A DNA stretch of 64,000 nt from Alistipes timonensis JC136 (GTDB taxonomy: Bacteria; Bacteroidota; Bacteroidia; Bacteroidales; Rikenellaceae). The notes beneath the pieces are model-generated. The model saw only the letters and a list, made by a program, of their open reading frames with translations. It had not been told where the DNA came from and ran no database searches. A program made the translations under genes and the position numbers. Location: contig NZ_FNRI01000008.1 of NCBI RefSeq assembly GCF_900107675.1, forward strand, positions 62,001 through 126,000, written 5' to 3'. This document shows positions 25,081 through 35,112 of this stretch, piece by piece; the first letter of the stretch is position 1; the number at the start of each line of letters is the position of its first letter.

Positions 25081-26184
25081 ATGTCGAAAAACAGGCTGTT
25101 GACACTGCTCCTGCTGCCGTGGATTGCGGCGGGATGCACCGGAACCGAGGAAGACGCCGTCCGGCATTTCATCGCCCACCGGGGCGCGACCATGCGCTGC
25201 ACCCTCGCGGGAGAAAACTCCCGCGAGGCTGTCCGGCTGGCTGCGCGCGCCGGGTTCGACTGCATCGAAACCGACGTGCGCTGGACCTCCGACAGCGTGC
25301 TCGTGGCCGTACACGACGCCACCCTGGCCCGCACGTTCACCTATAACGACGGCCGCCCCGTACCCAAAGAAACCGCCGTTTCGGATGTCAGCTATGCGGA
25401 ACTCCGCGACAGCTTTCTTCTCAAAGCCGCCCGGCCCGAATACCGAACCCGGGTGCTCACCCTCGAAGAGTTCTGCACCGAGTGCCGCGACTGCGGACTG
25501 CGCACGTTCATCGAACCGAAGAAAGTCACTCCGGAATGGGTCTATCCACAGTTGATAGCCATCGCCGACCGGGTATTCGGACGCGGCAACTACGTCGTCA
25601 CCTCGAACAACGACGCCAACGACCGCATCCGCCTCGAAATGGGCATCCGGGACATCCCGCTCATGGGTATTCTCTACCAGAGCACCTACGAACACATCGC
25701 ATCGCTCGGGAACACCATCATGGCCGTAAGCGCCGCCCGGTTCGGGGAAGAGGCTTATTTCGCCCACGTGTCGCGCGCCAAAGCCGACGGATTCGAAACC
25801 GAGTCCCATGCCGACGATTTCGAACATTTCGACTGGATCAACCATGCCGACATCGACTACGTATCGACCGACCTGCTCGCCCCGGACTATACGGGCCAGG
25901 GTGAAACGATCTACCGGTCGAGGGGCCGGGACGCGGCAAAAATCGCCGCAGAAAGCGCGGCATCGGGAAAAATGGAGTTCGGCGCAATCTACCTCGACCT
26001 GGAATGGTGCGGATCGGCCACAGTCACACTCGCCGGCCAGACCTTCACACTGCCGGAGACGGAATCCCCGCGCCGCGCCCGCCACCAACTGCTGGTCTTC
26101 GACGCCATCCCCGCATTCGGGATCGCCTCCCCGTCGGAAGACTTCCGGATAAAGCGCATTTCACTCCGCATCGTCCGGTTCTGA
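25081..26184 (+). CDS. Glycerophosphodiester phosphodiesterase family lipoprotein
   Basis: Hydrolyses glycerophosphodiesters to glycerol-3-phosphate and an alcohol; family members also degrade teichoic acids. The 367-residue lipoprotein (AAGC, acylated cysteine near residue 19) shows the GDPD catalytic motifs: AHRG with H33, GENSREAV, the metal-binding CIETDVRW and VAVHDATLAR. The TIM barrel takes up about residues 28-270. A further 90-100-residue beta-rich tail beyond it is unusual and may be a binding module. It is the last gene of the plus-strand series and is followed by a strong hairpin. Confidence 0.85.
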   Translation: MSKNRLLTLLLLPWIAAGCTGTEEDAVRHFIAHRGATMRCTLAGENSREAVRLAARAGFDCIETDVRWTSDSVLVAVHDATLARTFTYNDGRPVPKETAVSDVSYAELRDSFLLKAARPEYRTRVLTLEEFCTECRDCGLRTFIEPKKVTPEWVYPQLIAIADRVFGRGNYVVTSNNDANDRIRLEMGIRDIPLMGILYQSTYEHIASLGNTIMAVSAARFGEEAYFAHVSRAKADGFETESHADDFEHFDWINHADIDYVSTDLLAPDYTGQGETIYRSRGRDAAKIAAESAASGKMEFGAIYLDLEWCGSATVTLAGQTFTLPETESPRRARHQLLVFDAIPAFGIASPSEDFRIKRISLRIVRF

Positions 26185-26237
26185 CTGGTTTCCGGCCTGC
26201 GCTCCGTTTTTCCATCTCCGGCCATCCGAACACTTAC

Positions 26238-26284
26238 AAAGAAAATGACAAATGATTGACGATTAATCATTTGTCATTTTCTTT
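26238..26284. terminator. Bidirectional terminator hairpin
   Basis: A perfect 20-base-pair inverted repeat (26238-26257 and 26265-26284) with a 7-base loop lies between two convergent genes. Its outer part is AT-rich and supplies a T tract on both strands. Confidence 0.85.
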
Positions 26285-26347
26285 TGAGCCGGACGGCAGC
26301 GGAAACGTCAGATGCCTCCGAAATCAGGAAAAGCGGACCGTCAAACT

Positions 26348-27268
26348 CTATTCGTGCGGGTGTCGCAGCCGCCACCGTCCGACGAGGGTTTCGCCTTTGA
26401 AGTAGATGACCAGCGAACTGACGATAACCGCCATACCTGCCACGGTGCTGAAATGGGGATATTCGCCGGGCAGCATGATCCAGCTCAGGACAGCCCCCAG
26501 CACGGGATTTATCAGACGGCACATGTTGATGTCGCTGACCTTCGTGCCCTCGGTGCGCAGGGCCATAAACCAAAAGCTGAACGCAAAGACCGAGATGAAG
26601 ACCAGCACCCCGAGGCTTCCGTAGAAGCCCGCAGGCTTGGCCCAGAAGGGTGCGAATCCTTCAGTGGCGATACCCACCCCGTAGATCAGCAGACCGCCGA
26701 AGAACATCTGCACGGCATTGAGGAAAATCGGGTCGACCTTGCCCTTGTCCTCGGAAACCGAAATCGCGGAGTAGCCCTGAAAGACGATGCTCGCCAGCAG
26801 CAGCACGATGCCCCCGATGCCGCGCCAGTCGAGCGGCGAGCCGTCGCTGCCCGTGCCGACGATCAGCAGCAGTCCCGCCAGGCTGACCAGCAGGCTCACG
26901 ACCTTGTAGCGGTTCAGCCGGTCGTCGCTGGCCAGCAGGTGCGCCAGCAGGACGTTTATCAGCGGCGTAAGGCCCATGACGATCGAGCTGATGGCCCCGC
27001 TGACAAAGTCCACGCCGAAATAAAAGGCCGTGTATCCCAGGAACATATTGACCAGAATGAGGTTGCCGAACAGCCGTTTGTGCCGCACGATTTCGCGCCA
27101 CATGCCGCCGTGCCACGTATAGGCGAAGAGGATGATGCCGACAACGGTAAAGCGCAGTCCGGCAAAATTCATCGGCGTAAAATCGTAGCTGAGTCCCTGT
27201 TTGATGAACGGATTGACGATGGCCCACAGCACCGAGGCCAATATCGCATAGAGAATACCCTTTTTCAT
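26348..27268 (-). CDS. EamA/DMT family transporter
   Basis: Inner-membrane transporter of 306 residues made of two five-helix EamA repeats, so about ten hydrophobic segments; the first is GILYAILASVLWAIVNPFI. Family members export amino acids, nucleosides or drugs, and the substrate cannot be read from sequence. ATG 27268 was chosen because it begins at MKKGIL, directly before helix 1; the frame is open for 32 more residues upstream without any membrane or signal character. It is convergent with the phosphodiesterase gene and separated from the downstream SusD gene by 109 bases. Confidence 0.9.
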   Translation of the reverse strand: MKKGILYAILASVLWAIVNPFIKQGLSYDFTPMNFAGLRFTVVGIILFAYTWHGGMWREIVRHKRLFGNLILVNMFLGYTAFYFGVDFVSGAISSIVMGLTPLINVLLAHLLASDDRLNRYKVVSLLVSLAGLLLIVGTGSDGSPLDWRGIGGIVLLLASIVFQGYSAISVSEDKGKVDPIFLNAVQMFFGGLLIYGVGIATEGFAPFWAKPAGFYGSLGVLVFISVFAFSFWFMALRTEGTKVSDINMCRLINPVLGAVLSWIMLPGEYPHFSTVAGMAVIVSSLVIYFKGETLVGRWRLRHPHE

Positions 27269-27377
27269 AGCGTGCAAATTTCGGTCGCGAAGGTAGTGAA
27301 AACCGCCAGATAAAACAATAGTCCGCAAAAAGGGGTATCCCGTCACCGGCATACCCCTCTCCAACCTAACTATACAA

Positions 27378-29045
27378 TCAATTCCATCCGGGATTATTCG
27401 TACCGATTGCCTTGTTGACCGACATCTCCAATTCCGGAATCGGCATCAGCAGGTGTTTCTGGTCCACGTTGCGGAACGGACGGGCCATCATCTCGGGGCC
27501 CGAAGGATTGCTGTTCATCGGGAATCCCGAGCCCGACTGGGTGAAAATCGGGTTATCGATCGATTTCCCCGTCCCCTCGTCGATTACTTTCAGCGGAATG
27601 GCGGCCAGCTCTTCACCGATCTCGTGCATCCGCTCGAGGAAGATTCCCCAGCGCATCAGGTCGAGACGGCGGTGCGACTCGAACGCCAGTTCCCGGGCGC
27701 GTTCGGCCTGGATATATTCCAGAAACTCGGCCTGCGACATGGCCTTCATGTCCACTTCGGCAAGCGGCGTCAGCGGATCGAATCCGAAGGCACGGCGACG
27801 CACCTGATTGACGGCTTCGAGCGATTCGGGCGTCGAACCGTTGTTCACCATATTGTCGGCCTCGGCGAACATCAGCAGCACGTCGGAATAACGCAGCAGC
27901 GGGTAGTTGGTCGAATTGCCCCACGAATAGACCGGAAGGTTGATCTCGTATTCGCGGCGAAACTTGCCCGGCCAGCGGAAGCGGAACGGCTCGTTGTAGG
28001 GAATCTGTTCCAGGACAGCCTCGTTCTTATACATATAGGGCATGATCGTCCAGTCGCGGCGCAGGTCGCCGTCGTCATAGGAGTCGTAAAGCTGCGGCGT
28101 GACGTAAAAGACACCCCGGCCGCGGGCGATCGACTTTTTGGTCTTTTCGTCCACGCAGTAATCCTGCTTCGAATACATCGGCGTATAGTAGGCCACGAAC
28201 TGTCCCGTCTCCTTCATCTCGGTGGACTCCACGTTGCCGTAGCACTCCACCTCGAAAATCGACTCCCTGATATCGTACTCGTCCTGCATCAGTTTGATGA
28301 AAACGTCGCTGTAATCGGGATTGAGTGCGCAGACTCCCTCCTCCATCAGACTCCAGGCCCACTTGCGGGCTTCGGCATAGTATTCCGGTTCGTCGAGACG
28401 CCCGGCAGCGTTCAGGCAGACGCGGGCGAGGATACCCTTGACGGCCTGCTTGCTCACACGCCCTCCGAACCCGAGCGTGCGAATGTCGGCCACCATGTCG
28501 CAAGCATCGGCCATATCGGCGATCACCCTCCGGTAAACCTCCGCCGAAGCCGTGCGCGGCTTATGCACGTCCTCCGCCGACTTGGTGGATTCCAACCGCA
28601 GGGGAACATCGCCCCAGTAAGCCGTCAACAGGAAATGGTAGTAGGCCCGCAGGAAAAGCGCCTCGCCCTTGATCCGGCGGATCACCTCCGCATCACACGA
28701 TGCGTTGTCAGCGTTTTCCAGCAGTACGTTGGCATTGTCGATCCCCTTGTAGAGCTCCTGCCACACCATTTTAATACTGTTGTTGCCGGCGTCGTAATTG
28801 TAATAATAGGGGACGAGCTTGGGCGTGGACTCCTTCGAAAAACATTCGTCGCTTCCCTGCGAGAATTCCACGCTCAGATAGACGCTGTAACAATCGCGCA
28901 GCGGGTCGTAGACCGAAGCCAGCGACGCTTCAAGTTCCTTCTGGTTCTTATACCAGGTCGAAGGCGAGGTAAAATCCTCCGGCAGGGTGTCGAGACACGC
29001 CGTGAAGGCGAAGGCGGCCAGGACCAATATCGATAATCGTTTCAT
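27378..29045 (-). CDS. SusD/RagB family outer membrane lipoprotein (second locus)
   Basis: Surface glycan-binding lipoprotein of 555 residues; the signal peptide ends in FTAC with the lipid cysteine at residue 17. SusD hallmarks are IKGEALFLRAYYHFLLTAYW, the WGDVPLRL segment, YSDVLLMFAEADNMV and the C-terminal ERARELAFESHRRLDLMRWG. The chosen start, ATG 29045, opens the signal peptide; an earlier ATG at 29075 would overlap the susC stop and add a polar segment. It is the last gene of the minus-strand polysaccharide series. Confidence 0.95.
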   Translation of the reverse strand: MKRLSILVLAAFAFTACLDTLPEDFTSPSTWYKNQKELEASLASVYDPLRDCYSVYLSVEFSQGSDECFSKESTPKLVPYYYNYDAGNNSIKMVWQELYKGIDNANVLLENADNASCDAEVIRRIKGEALFLRAYYHFLLTAYWGDVPLRLESTKSAEDVHKPRTASAEVYRRVIADMADACDMVADIRTLGFGGRVSKQAVKGILARVCLNAAGRLDEPEYYAEARKWAWSLMEEGVCALNPDYSDVFIKLMQDEYDIRESIFEVECYGNVESTEMKETGQFVAYYTPMYSKQDYCVDEKTKKSIARGRGVFYVTPQLYDSYDDGDLRRDWTIMPYMYKNEAVLEQIPYNEPFRFRWPGKFRREYEINLPVYSWGNSTNYPLLRYSDVLLMFAEADNMVNNGSTPESLEAVNQVRRRAFGFDPLTPLAEVDMKAMSQAEFLEYIQAERARELAFESHRRLDLMRWGIFLERMHEIGEELAAIPLKVIDEGTGKSIDNPIFTQSGSGFPMNSNPSGPEMMARPFRNVDQKHLLMPIPELEMSVNKAIGTNNPGWN

Positions 29046-29074
29046 AAGCGGCTTGCAATTCATCAGGTTAGACA

Positions 29075-32000
29075 TTAGAACGAAAGGTTGAGTCCCACGG
29101 TGTAGGTCCGGCTGCGCGGGTAGGAGAGGTAATCGAATCCGGGCGTAAGCGGCGAATTGAAGATCGCCACCTCGGGGTCGTAACCCGAATAAGCAGTCCA
29201 TGTGTACAAGTTCTGAGCCGCGAAATAGATGCGGAGGGTCGAAATACGCAGCTTGGTCAACAGGTGTCTGGGCAGCGTATAGCCGATCTGCACGGTTTTC
29301 AGGCGCAGGTAGGAGCCGTCTTCGAGCGTCTTGTCCGAATAGTAGGCCACCTTCTGTCCGCCCGGCACGTAGTTGTTCGAATTGGGATTCTCGGGCGACC
29401 AGCGGTCTTCATACGATGCGAACTGGTTCAGGCCGTAACGGTAGGTTCCCTCGAAAAGAATGCGGTTGGCATTCATGATCTTGTTGCCGCCGCTGAACTG
29501 GAAAAAGACGTTCAGGTCGAAATTCTTCCAGGTGAAACTGTTCGAGAAACCGCCGATGTATTTGGGATTGGGATCGCCCAGCACGCGGCGGTCTTCGCTG
29601 CCGACGTGTTTGTCGTCGTCGAAATCCTTGAAGCGGATGTATCCCGGACGGATCTGGTTGTGGGCCATGCCGTTGTCGGGCACGTCGTCACGCAGCACAT
29701 ACTGACGGCTCTCGTGCGGAATCGAAGGATCGCTGTCGTTCTGCCACGTGAAATCGCTGATCTGGTAGAGCCCGTCGTAGACCATGCCCACGAACATCGT
29801 GATAGGACGCCCCACGCGCGTTTCATAGAGCGGAACGCTCTGGTAATCCGAATTCCAGTTGATGAACGAATCCATGCTCTGTTCGCCGTCGGCCAGTCCG
29901 AGCACCTTGGAGCGGTTGAACGAGATATTGAAGTTCGTCGACCACATGAAATTCTTGGTCTGGACGTTGACCGTGTTGAGCGTCAGCTCGAAACCGGAGT
30001 TGCGCACGGCACCGACATTCATCATCGCCCGCTGGTACCCCGACGAAAGCGGCAGGTTGGCGTTGAGCAACAGGTCGTAGGTCTTCTTGTGGTAGTAGTC
30101 CATCGTCAAACCGATGCGCTGGCCGAAGAATCCCAGGTCGAGGCCGATATCCGCAGCTTTCGTGCTTTCCCATTTGAGGTTGTAGTTGCCCAGCGTTTGG
30201 AGCTGTGCACCCTGTACCAATTGGTTGTTCCAGGAATAGCCGTCGACGTTCGAAAGGTTCAGCTGCGACATGTAGGCGAAGTCGCCTACGCGGTTGTTGC
30301 CCGTCAGACCGTAGCTGGCGCGAATCTTGGCATCGGAAATCACCTTGCTGTCCTTCAGAAAATTCTCCTGCGAGATGCGGTAGGAGACCGATGCCGAGGG
30401 GAAGTAGCCCCACTTGTTCCCCGCCGGGAATTTCGATGAACCGTCGGCGCGGAACGAGACCGTGAGGTAATACTTGTGGCCGAAGTCGTAGTTCACGCGG
30501 GCCAGTCCCGAAACCATGCGGTTGATCGACTTCGAGGAGTTGAGCGGCTGCGCCACGCCTTCGTCGAGGCCCGAGATGCCGAGACTCTCGCGGGGAACGT
30601 CCCACGCTGTGCCGCGGAAACTCGAGAATTTGTACTCCTGCATGGTAACACCCGCCACGACGTTCAGGTGGTGGCGCTTGTTGAACGTACGGTCGAAGGT
30701 CAGCGTGTTCTCGTTGAGCAGCGATTGCCGCACCTCGTACTGCGCATAACCGTTCACGCCCTTGATCACCCCCGCGATCTTTTGCGAATAAGGGTGCTTG
30801 CTGTTGAAGAAGTCCTCCAGAATGGCCGTATTGCGGTTGATACCGCCCGTGACACGCAGTTTGAGATACTTTCCGAAACGGTATTCGCCGTAGACATTGG
30901 CCACGAAATTACTCTGCCCGTAGTTCTTCTCCTCGTTGTTCAAATAGAGCATCGGGTTGTAACGGTTGCCCCAGGTGGTCATCTCGACGATCTCGGTATC
31001 CTCGTCGGCATTGAGCAGGTCGTCGATGCTGCCGCCCGTGACCGGACGATAGCCCCACATATTGTACATCAGCGTCAGCGACGCTTCGGCGTTGCTCGAC
31101 GGCATACGCACCGACGTTCCGTATTGGTTCGTCCAGGAATAACTGGTGTTGAACCCCACTTTGAAGTTCTTCGAAGCGTCGACATCCAGCCGCAGGCGGC
31201 CCGACACCCGGTCGTAGCCCGACTGGCGGACGACCCCCTCCTGCCCCATGTAGTTGAGCGAGGCGGCATATTTCACGGCTTTCGAGCCGCCCGTGAGCGA
31301 AACCGTATGGTTGTGCATCGGCGCTACCTGCAACACGCGCTCCTGCCAGTCTACATACTGCACGTGACGGTAATACTCGGGCGTACGGGTGTCCAGCCCG
31401 TCGGAATTGGGTTTCAGGTAACTTTTACGGCCCTGATAGGGGTCGATTTCGAGCTGCAGCTTTACGAATTCATAGGGATTCATCAGGTCCATGCGGTTGG
31501 TGGTGTTCTGCAGGCCGAACGAGCCCTCGTAGCTCACCTGCGTACGTCCGGCGTGGCCGCTGCGCGTGGTGATCATGATTACGCCGTTCGCACCCCGGGC
31601 GCCGTAGATCGCCGTGGCCGAGGCATCTTTCAGCACGTCGATCGACACGATGTCGGAGGGGTTCAGCGACGAGGCGTTGAAACTTTCGAGCGGAAATCCG
31701 TCAACCACGTAAAGCGGCGAACTGTCCTGCGTCAGCGAGTTCTGACCGCGAACGATGATGTTGACCGACGAACCGGGTTCACCCTCGCTCGAGGTGACCT
31801 GCACGCCGGCGACACGTCCCGCAAGCGCCTCGTCGAACGAGCGCACGGGGGCTTTCTGCATCTCCTCGGTGTTGACCGAAGCGACTGAGCCGGTCAGATC
31901 GACGCGGCGCACATAGCCGTAGCCGACGACGACTACCTCGTCGATCTCGCTGGTATCCTCAGCGAGCGACACGTCGAGTACGGTACGCTTGCCGACGCGC

Positions 32001-32308
32001 AACTCCTGTGAAACGTATCCCAGCATGGAGAAAACCAGGTCGGTGTTATCGTTTTTGATCCGGATCGTGTATTCGCCTTTGGCGTTCGTCGTCGTTCCGC
32101 GCTGCGATCCCTTTTCGAGGATCGTGACGCCGACCAGCGGCGCGCCCGAAGCGTCCTTGACATGGCCGGTCACCTGCCGGCCTTGCTGGGCATAGGCCCC
32201 GAAGCTCCAGCATGCCGCCACGAGCCACAGACACAAGGTCCGTGCGACCGTCACACACAGAGCGCCCCTTCGGGAGGAGCCGGCCCGATGAAGTAAGAAG
32301 TTCTTCAT
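29075..32308 (-). CDS. SusC/RagA family TonB-linked outer membrane transporter (second locus)
   Basis: TonB-dependent oligosaccharide importer of 1077 residues. A long signal peptide is followed by the carboxypeptidase-regulatory-like domain (GHVKDASGAPLVGVTI), the signature DEVVVVGYGYVRR, the plug (VNIIVRGQNSLTQDSSPLYV, VLKDASATAIYGARGANGVI) and a C-terminal barrel ending TVGLNLSF. It lies 32 bases after the GH115 gene and 29 bases before its SusD partner. Presumably induced by the adjacent HTCS. Confidence 0.95.
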   Translation of the reverse strand: MKNFLLHRAGSSRRGALCVTVARTLCLWLVAACWSFGAYAQQGRQVTGHVKDASGAPLVGVTILEKGSQRGTTTNAKGEYTIRIKNDNTDLVFSMLGYVSQELRVGKRTVLDVSLAEDTSEIDEVVVVGYGYVRRVDLTGSVASVNTEEMQKAPVRSFDEALAGRVAGVQVTSSEGEPGSSVNIIVRGQNSLTQDSSPLYVVDGFPLESFNASSLNPSDIVSIDVLKDASATAIYGARGANGVIMITTRSGHAGRTQVSYEGSFGLQNTTNRMDLMNPYEFVKLQLEIDPYQGRKSYLKPNSDGLDTRTPEYYRHVQYVDWQERVLQVAPMHNHTVSLTGGSKAVKYAASLNYMGQEGVVRQSGYDRVSGRLRLDVDASKNFKVGFNTSYSWTNQYGTSVRMPSSNAEASLTLMYNMWGYRPVTGGSIDDLLNADEDTEIVEMTTWGNRYNPMLYLNNEEKNYGQSNFVANVYGEYRFGKYLKLRVTGGINRNTAILEDFFNSKHPYSQKIAGVIKGVNGYAQYEVRQSLLNENTLTFDRTFNKRHHLNVVAGVTMQEYKFSSFRGTAWDVPRESLGISGLDEGVAQPLNSSKSINRMVSGLARVNYDFGHKYYLTVSFRADGSSKFPAGNKWGYFPSASVSYRISQENFLKDSKVISDAKIRASYGLTGNNRVGDFAYMSQLNLSNVDGYSWNNQLVQGAQLQTLGNYNLKWESTKAADIGLDLGFFGQRIGLTMDYYHKKTYDLLLNANLPLSSGYQRAMMNVGAVRNSGFELTLNTVNVQTKNFMWSTNFNISFNRSKVLGLADGEQSMDSFINWNSDYQSVPLYETRVGRPITMFVGMVYDGLYQISDFTWQNDSDPSIPHESRQYVLRDDVPDNGMAHNQIRPGYIRFKDFDDDKHVGSEDRRVLGDPNPKYIGGFSNSFTWKNFDLNVFFQFSGGNKIMNANRILFEGTYRYGLNQFASYEDRWSPENPNSNNYVPGGQKVAYYSDKTLEDGSYLRLKTVQIGYTLPRHLLTKLRISTLRIYFAAQNLYTWTAYSGYDPEVAIFNSPLTPGFDYLSYPRSRTYTVGLNLSF

Positions 32309-32340
32309 ATTCGTTGGGTTATAGGTTTAAGTTTCAAGTT

Positions 32341-35106
32341 TTATCTGGTAAATCCTTGCAGCACATACGGGTTGCGGTGAAGGCGGTCGATAAAGATTCC
32401 GTCGAGCAGCATCGCTTCGTCGACCGGTTCGACTCCGATCCGGTGAACCCCTTCCGACAGATGCAGGCGCACGCCGCGCCGCGCCTGATTGCGCAGGACG
32501 TTGACTTTCCACGGCTCCTCGCCGAACGTTTCGCGGATGTCGAACAGGCCCCGGTCCTCGCCGTCCACCGTCAGGCGGAAACGCAGCGTTTTCGCGGCGG
32601 CGGGATGCTGGGGGAGGAAACAGGCCACGATGTCGGCCTTGCCTGCCGTATCGTTCCGCAGCAGGTACTCGGCACGGCACCCTTTCGCCAGCCTCACGGC
32701 ACGGCCGCTCTGTCCGAGTCCGTCGATCCCAGCGACCGATCCCCGGGCATACACGTATCCAGAGCCAGCCACGGAGGCGACACCGTCGGTCATTGCGGCT
32801 CCCGGCTCTTTGCGGTCATCCGCACACCGGACCCGGAACACGTACCGGCGTCCGTCGGCCAGCACCGAGCAAACACGCTCCTCCGTCCGCCGGCAGCGGG
32901 AAAAATCGGCCCGAAAGACGATCCGCCGATGCGACGGCATGCACCCGCGCACTTCGGCCTTCAACCACACGGGGAGGGATTCGACCCGCACGTCAGAAGC
33001 GGAAAAGAGGTTGACCGCCACCGTATTCGCCGTCGAGCGTACGAAACAAGGGAGTTCCGTCGTATCGGCTCCGATGCACTTTCCGGCTCCGTCAGCCCAC
33101 AGCACGGGAGCACGCTGCACCCGCGGCATCTCACCGAAAACCGGAGCCGCGAAAACAGGCAGGCTGCGGGGCGACATGGACATCATCTCCCTCCATTTGC
33201 CGCCCGCAATCTCACCATTGTAACGGTCGGTCAGCAGGCAGATCGAATCATACGCCTGCCGGGAGGCCTCGACATATTCCCCGGCGGCGACAAGCCCTTC
33301 GGCGGCATACCGGCGCGCATGCTGGGCGTAAAGCCATTTCTTATTCATCAGTGCAGCCCCCTCCACGGGATACCGCACCAGTTCGAACCAGGCGTCGCGG
33401 CGGTCGGCAGGAAGCATCGCTTCGAGCTGCCGGACCTCGTGCTGCAACCGTTCGTAAGCCGCCACGCGGTCGAAAGCCTCCGCAGAGAATGAACCGTATT
33501 CTGTATCCGCCACAGGCGTAATTCCACCCCGGACACCCGGCTGCTGGATGCGGCTCCACCCCATGTGTTCGGGCTTACGTTCCGCAGCCAGCCGGTAATG
33601 CTCGCGCATCAGGAGTGCGGCGCGCGGCGCAACGTCCGGCCCGAACTCCCGTTCCAGCCAGCGCAACTGGTGTTCGCCGACCTTTTCAGGTGCGACGGCA
33701 TCCGTATTCCACGCCATATCGAGGAACAGCTCCGTATGGTATTCGGCGGGTTTGAGGTCGCCGACATTGAGAATCCAGATCTTCCGGGCGCCACAGTCCC
33801 ACGCGCGCCGCATCTCGGCGGCCATCAGCGCGGGCTGCGACGTTGCGAGCCAAAGGTAATCATGAGGCTTGCCGTAATAGGAGACGTGGTAATAGACCCC
33901 CGCCCCGCCGCTCCGGGCCTGTTCCGCAGCATTCGACAGCCGGGTTACGTATCCGTAATTGTCGTCGCACCACATCAGGGTCACGTCTTCGGGGAGTTCC
34001 ACGCCGTTGTCATAGATGTCGAGCACCTCCTTATAGGGCACGAAGGTCTGCGGAATGCCGTCGACCGGACGATGCAGCTCCGCGGAGAGCATCTGCCGCT
34101 GGGCGCGGATCACCTCGTTGGTCAGCGCAGTCTGCTCATCGAGCGTCACAGCCCCGGCCATCTCGCCGTCGTGGATACCACGCATGCCCAGCGTAAAGAT
34201 ATTCTCGTCGTCGGCGACTTCGAGCACCCGTTCGCGCCAGTAGCGCAGCACCCCCGCACGGTTCGTGACAAAATTGTAGGCTCCGTAACGCGCCCCGTCC
34301 CATTCGCCGACATTGTTGCGCATCATCGGCTCGCAGTGCGACGTACCCACAACGATCCCATAGCGTTCGGCCGCTTCGCGGTTGCCGGGAACCTTGTAAA
34401 AGGCCACGGTCGAAGCGTGCATCGCCGGCCAGAGCGTATTGGCCCGCAGGCGCAGCAACAGTTCGAAAATCCGGGAATAGGTCTTCGGACCGAGCTCCCC
34501 GGCCACATCGCTGCCCTCGTAGCGCGTGCCCCACGGATCGAGGCCCCAGTCCTCGTCGTTGAGGAAGATACCCCGATACTGCACCGACGGAGCTTCCGCA
34601 CGGTCGTATCCCGGCGCAAGCGTCACATTCCGGACGCGGCGCGGCGCCACATCGGCCCACCACTCCCAGGGAGAGACCCCCAGCAGGCGCGAAAGTTCCA
34701 ACACGCCGTAGGCCGTGCCGCGCGGATCGCTCCCCACGACGAACAGCGCACGTTCCCCGTTCCGGGATGCCTCGCAGATGCGGAATGCCTCCCAGCGTCC
34801 CTCGACGGCCTTCGCCGACACGCCCCAGGCGCGTAGCAGCGGATCGAGCCGCTCCCGCTCGGAGAGCGATCCCACGACGACGACCGCGTTTCCCGGGGCA
34901 TCGCAACGAGCAGGCGCTTCGCCGGCCACACGCTCCGCATCGGCGGCATAGATCGCCAGCGCGGTCTTCACGACCTGTTCCCCGCCGACATAGCACACCG
35001 GTGCAGGGCGGCCATCGCGGACCAACGGGAATCCCGCGCGCGCCGCCGAAACCGAAGACACGACACCGAGCGTCCAAAACAGCAGTATTCCGATTCGCAG
35101 CATCAT
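32341..35106 (-). CDS. Glycoside hydrolase family 115 (alpha-glucuronidase type)
   Basis: Exported enzyme of 921 residues with an N-terminal signal peptide. The family signature VQYRGIFLNDEDWGLDPW appears near residue 175, and the LMWCDDNYGYVTRLSN region near residue 380 also fits GH115. Characterised members remove alpha-1,2-linked glucuronic acid or 4-O-methylglucuronic acid from xylan or arabinogalactan. The length fits a catalytic part plus a C-terminal beta domain (about 750-921). Two adjacent ATGs (35106, 35103) are equivalent. It starts seven bases after the surface lipoprotein gene. Confidence 0.85.
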   Translation of the reverse strand: MMLRIGILLFWTLGVVSSVSAARAGFPLVRDGRPAPVCYVGGEQVVKTALAIYAADAERVAGEAPARCDAPGNAVVVVGSLSERERLDPLLRAWGVSAKAVEGRWEAFRICEASRNGERALFVVGSDPRGTAYGVLELSRLLGVSPWEWWADVAPRRVRNVTLAPGYDRAEAPSVQYRGIFLNDEDWGLDPWGTRYEGSDVAGELGPKTYSRIFELLLRLRANTLWPAMHASTVAFYKVPGNREAAERYGIVVGTSHCEPMMRNNVGEWDGARYGAYNFVTNRAGVLRYWRERVLEVADDENIFTLGMRGIHDGEMAGAVTLDEQTALTNEVIRAQRQMLSAELHRPVDGIPQTFVPYKEVLDIYDNGVELPEDVTLMWCDDNYGYVTRLSNAAEQARSGGAGVYYHVSYYGKPHDYLWLATSQPALMAAEMRRAWDCGARKIWILNVGDLKPAEYHTELFLDMAWNTDAVAPEKVGEHQLRWLEREFGPDVAPRAALLMREHYRLAAERKPEHMGWSRIQQPGVRGGITPVADTEYGSFSAEAFDRVAAYERLQHEVRQLEAMLPADRRDAWFELVRYPVEGAALMNKKWLYAQHARRYAAEGLVAAGEYVEASRQAYDSICLLTDRYNGEIAGGKWREMMSMSPRSLPVFAAPVFGEMPRVQRAPVLWADGAGKCIGADTTELPCFVRSTANTVAVNLFSASDVRVESLPVWLKAEVRGCMPSHRRIVFRADFSRCRRTEERVCSVLADGRRYVFRVRCADDRKEPGAAMTDGVASVAGSGYVYARGSVAGIDGLGQSGRAVRLAKGCRAEYLLRNDTAGKADIVACFLPQHPAAAKTLRFRLTVDGEDRGLFDIRETFGEEPWKVNVLRNQARRGVRLHLSEGVHRIGVEPVDEAMLLDGIFIDRLHRNPYVLQGFTR

Positions 35107-35112
35107 TCTACG

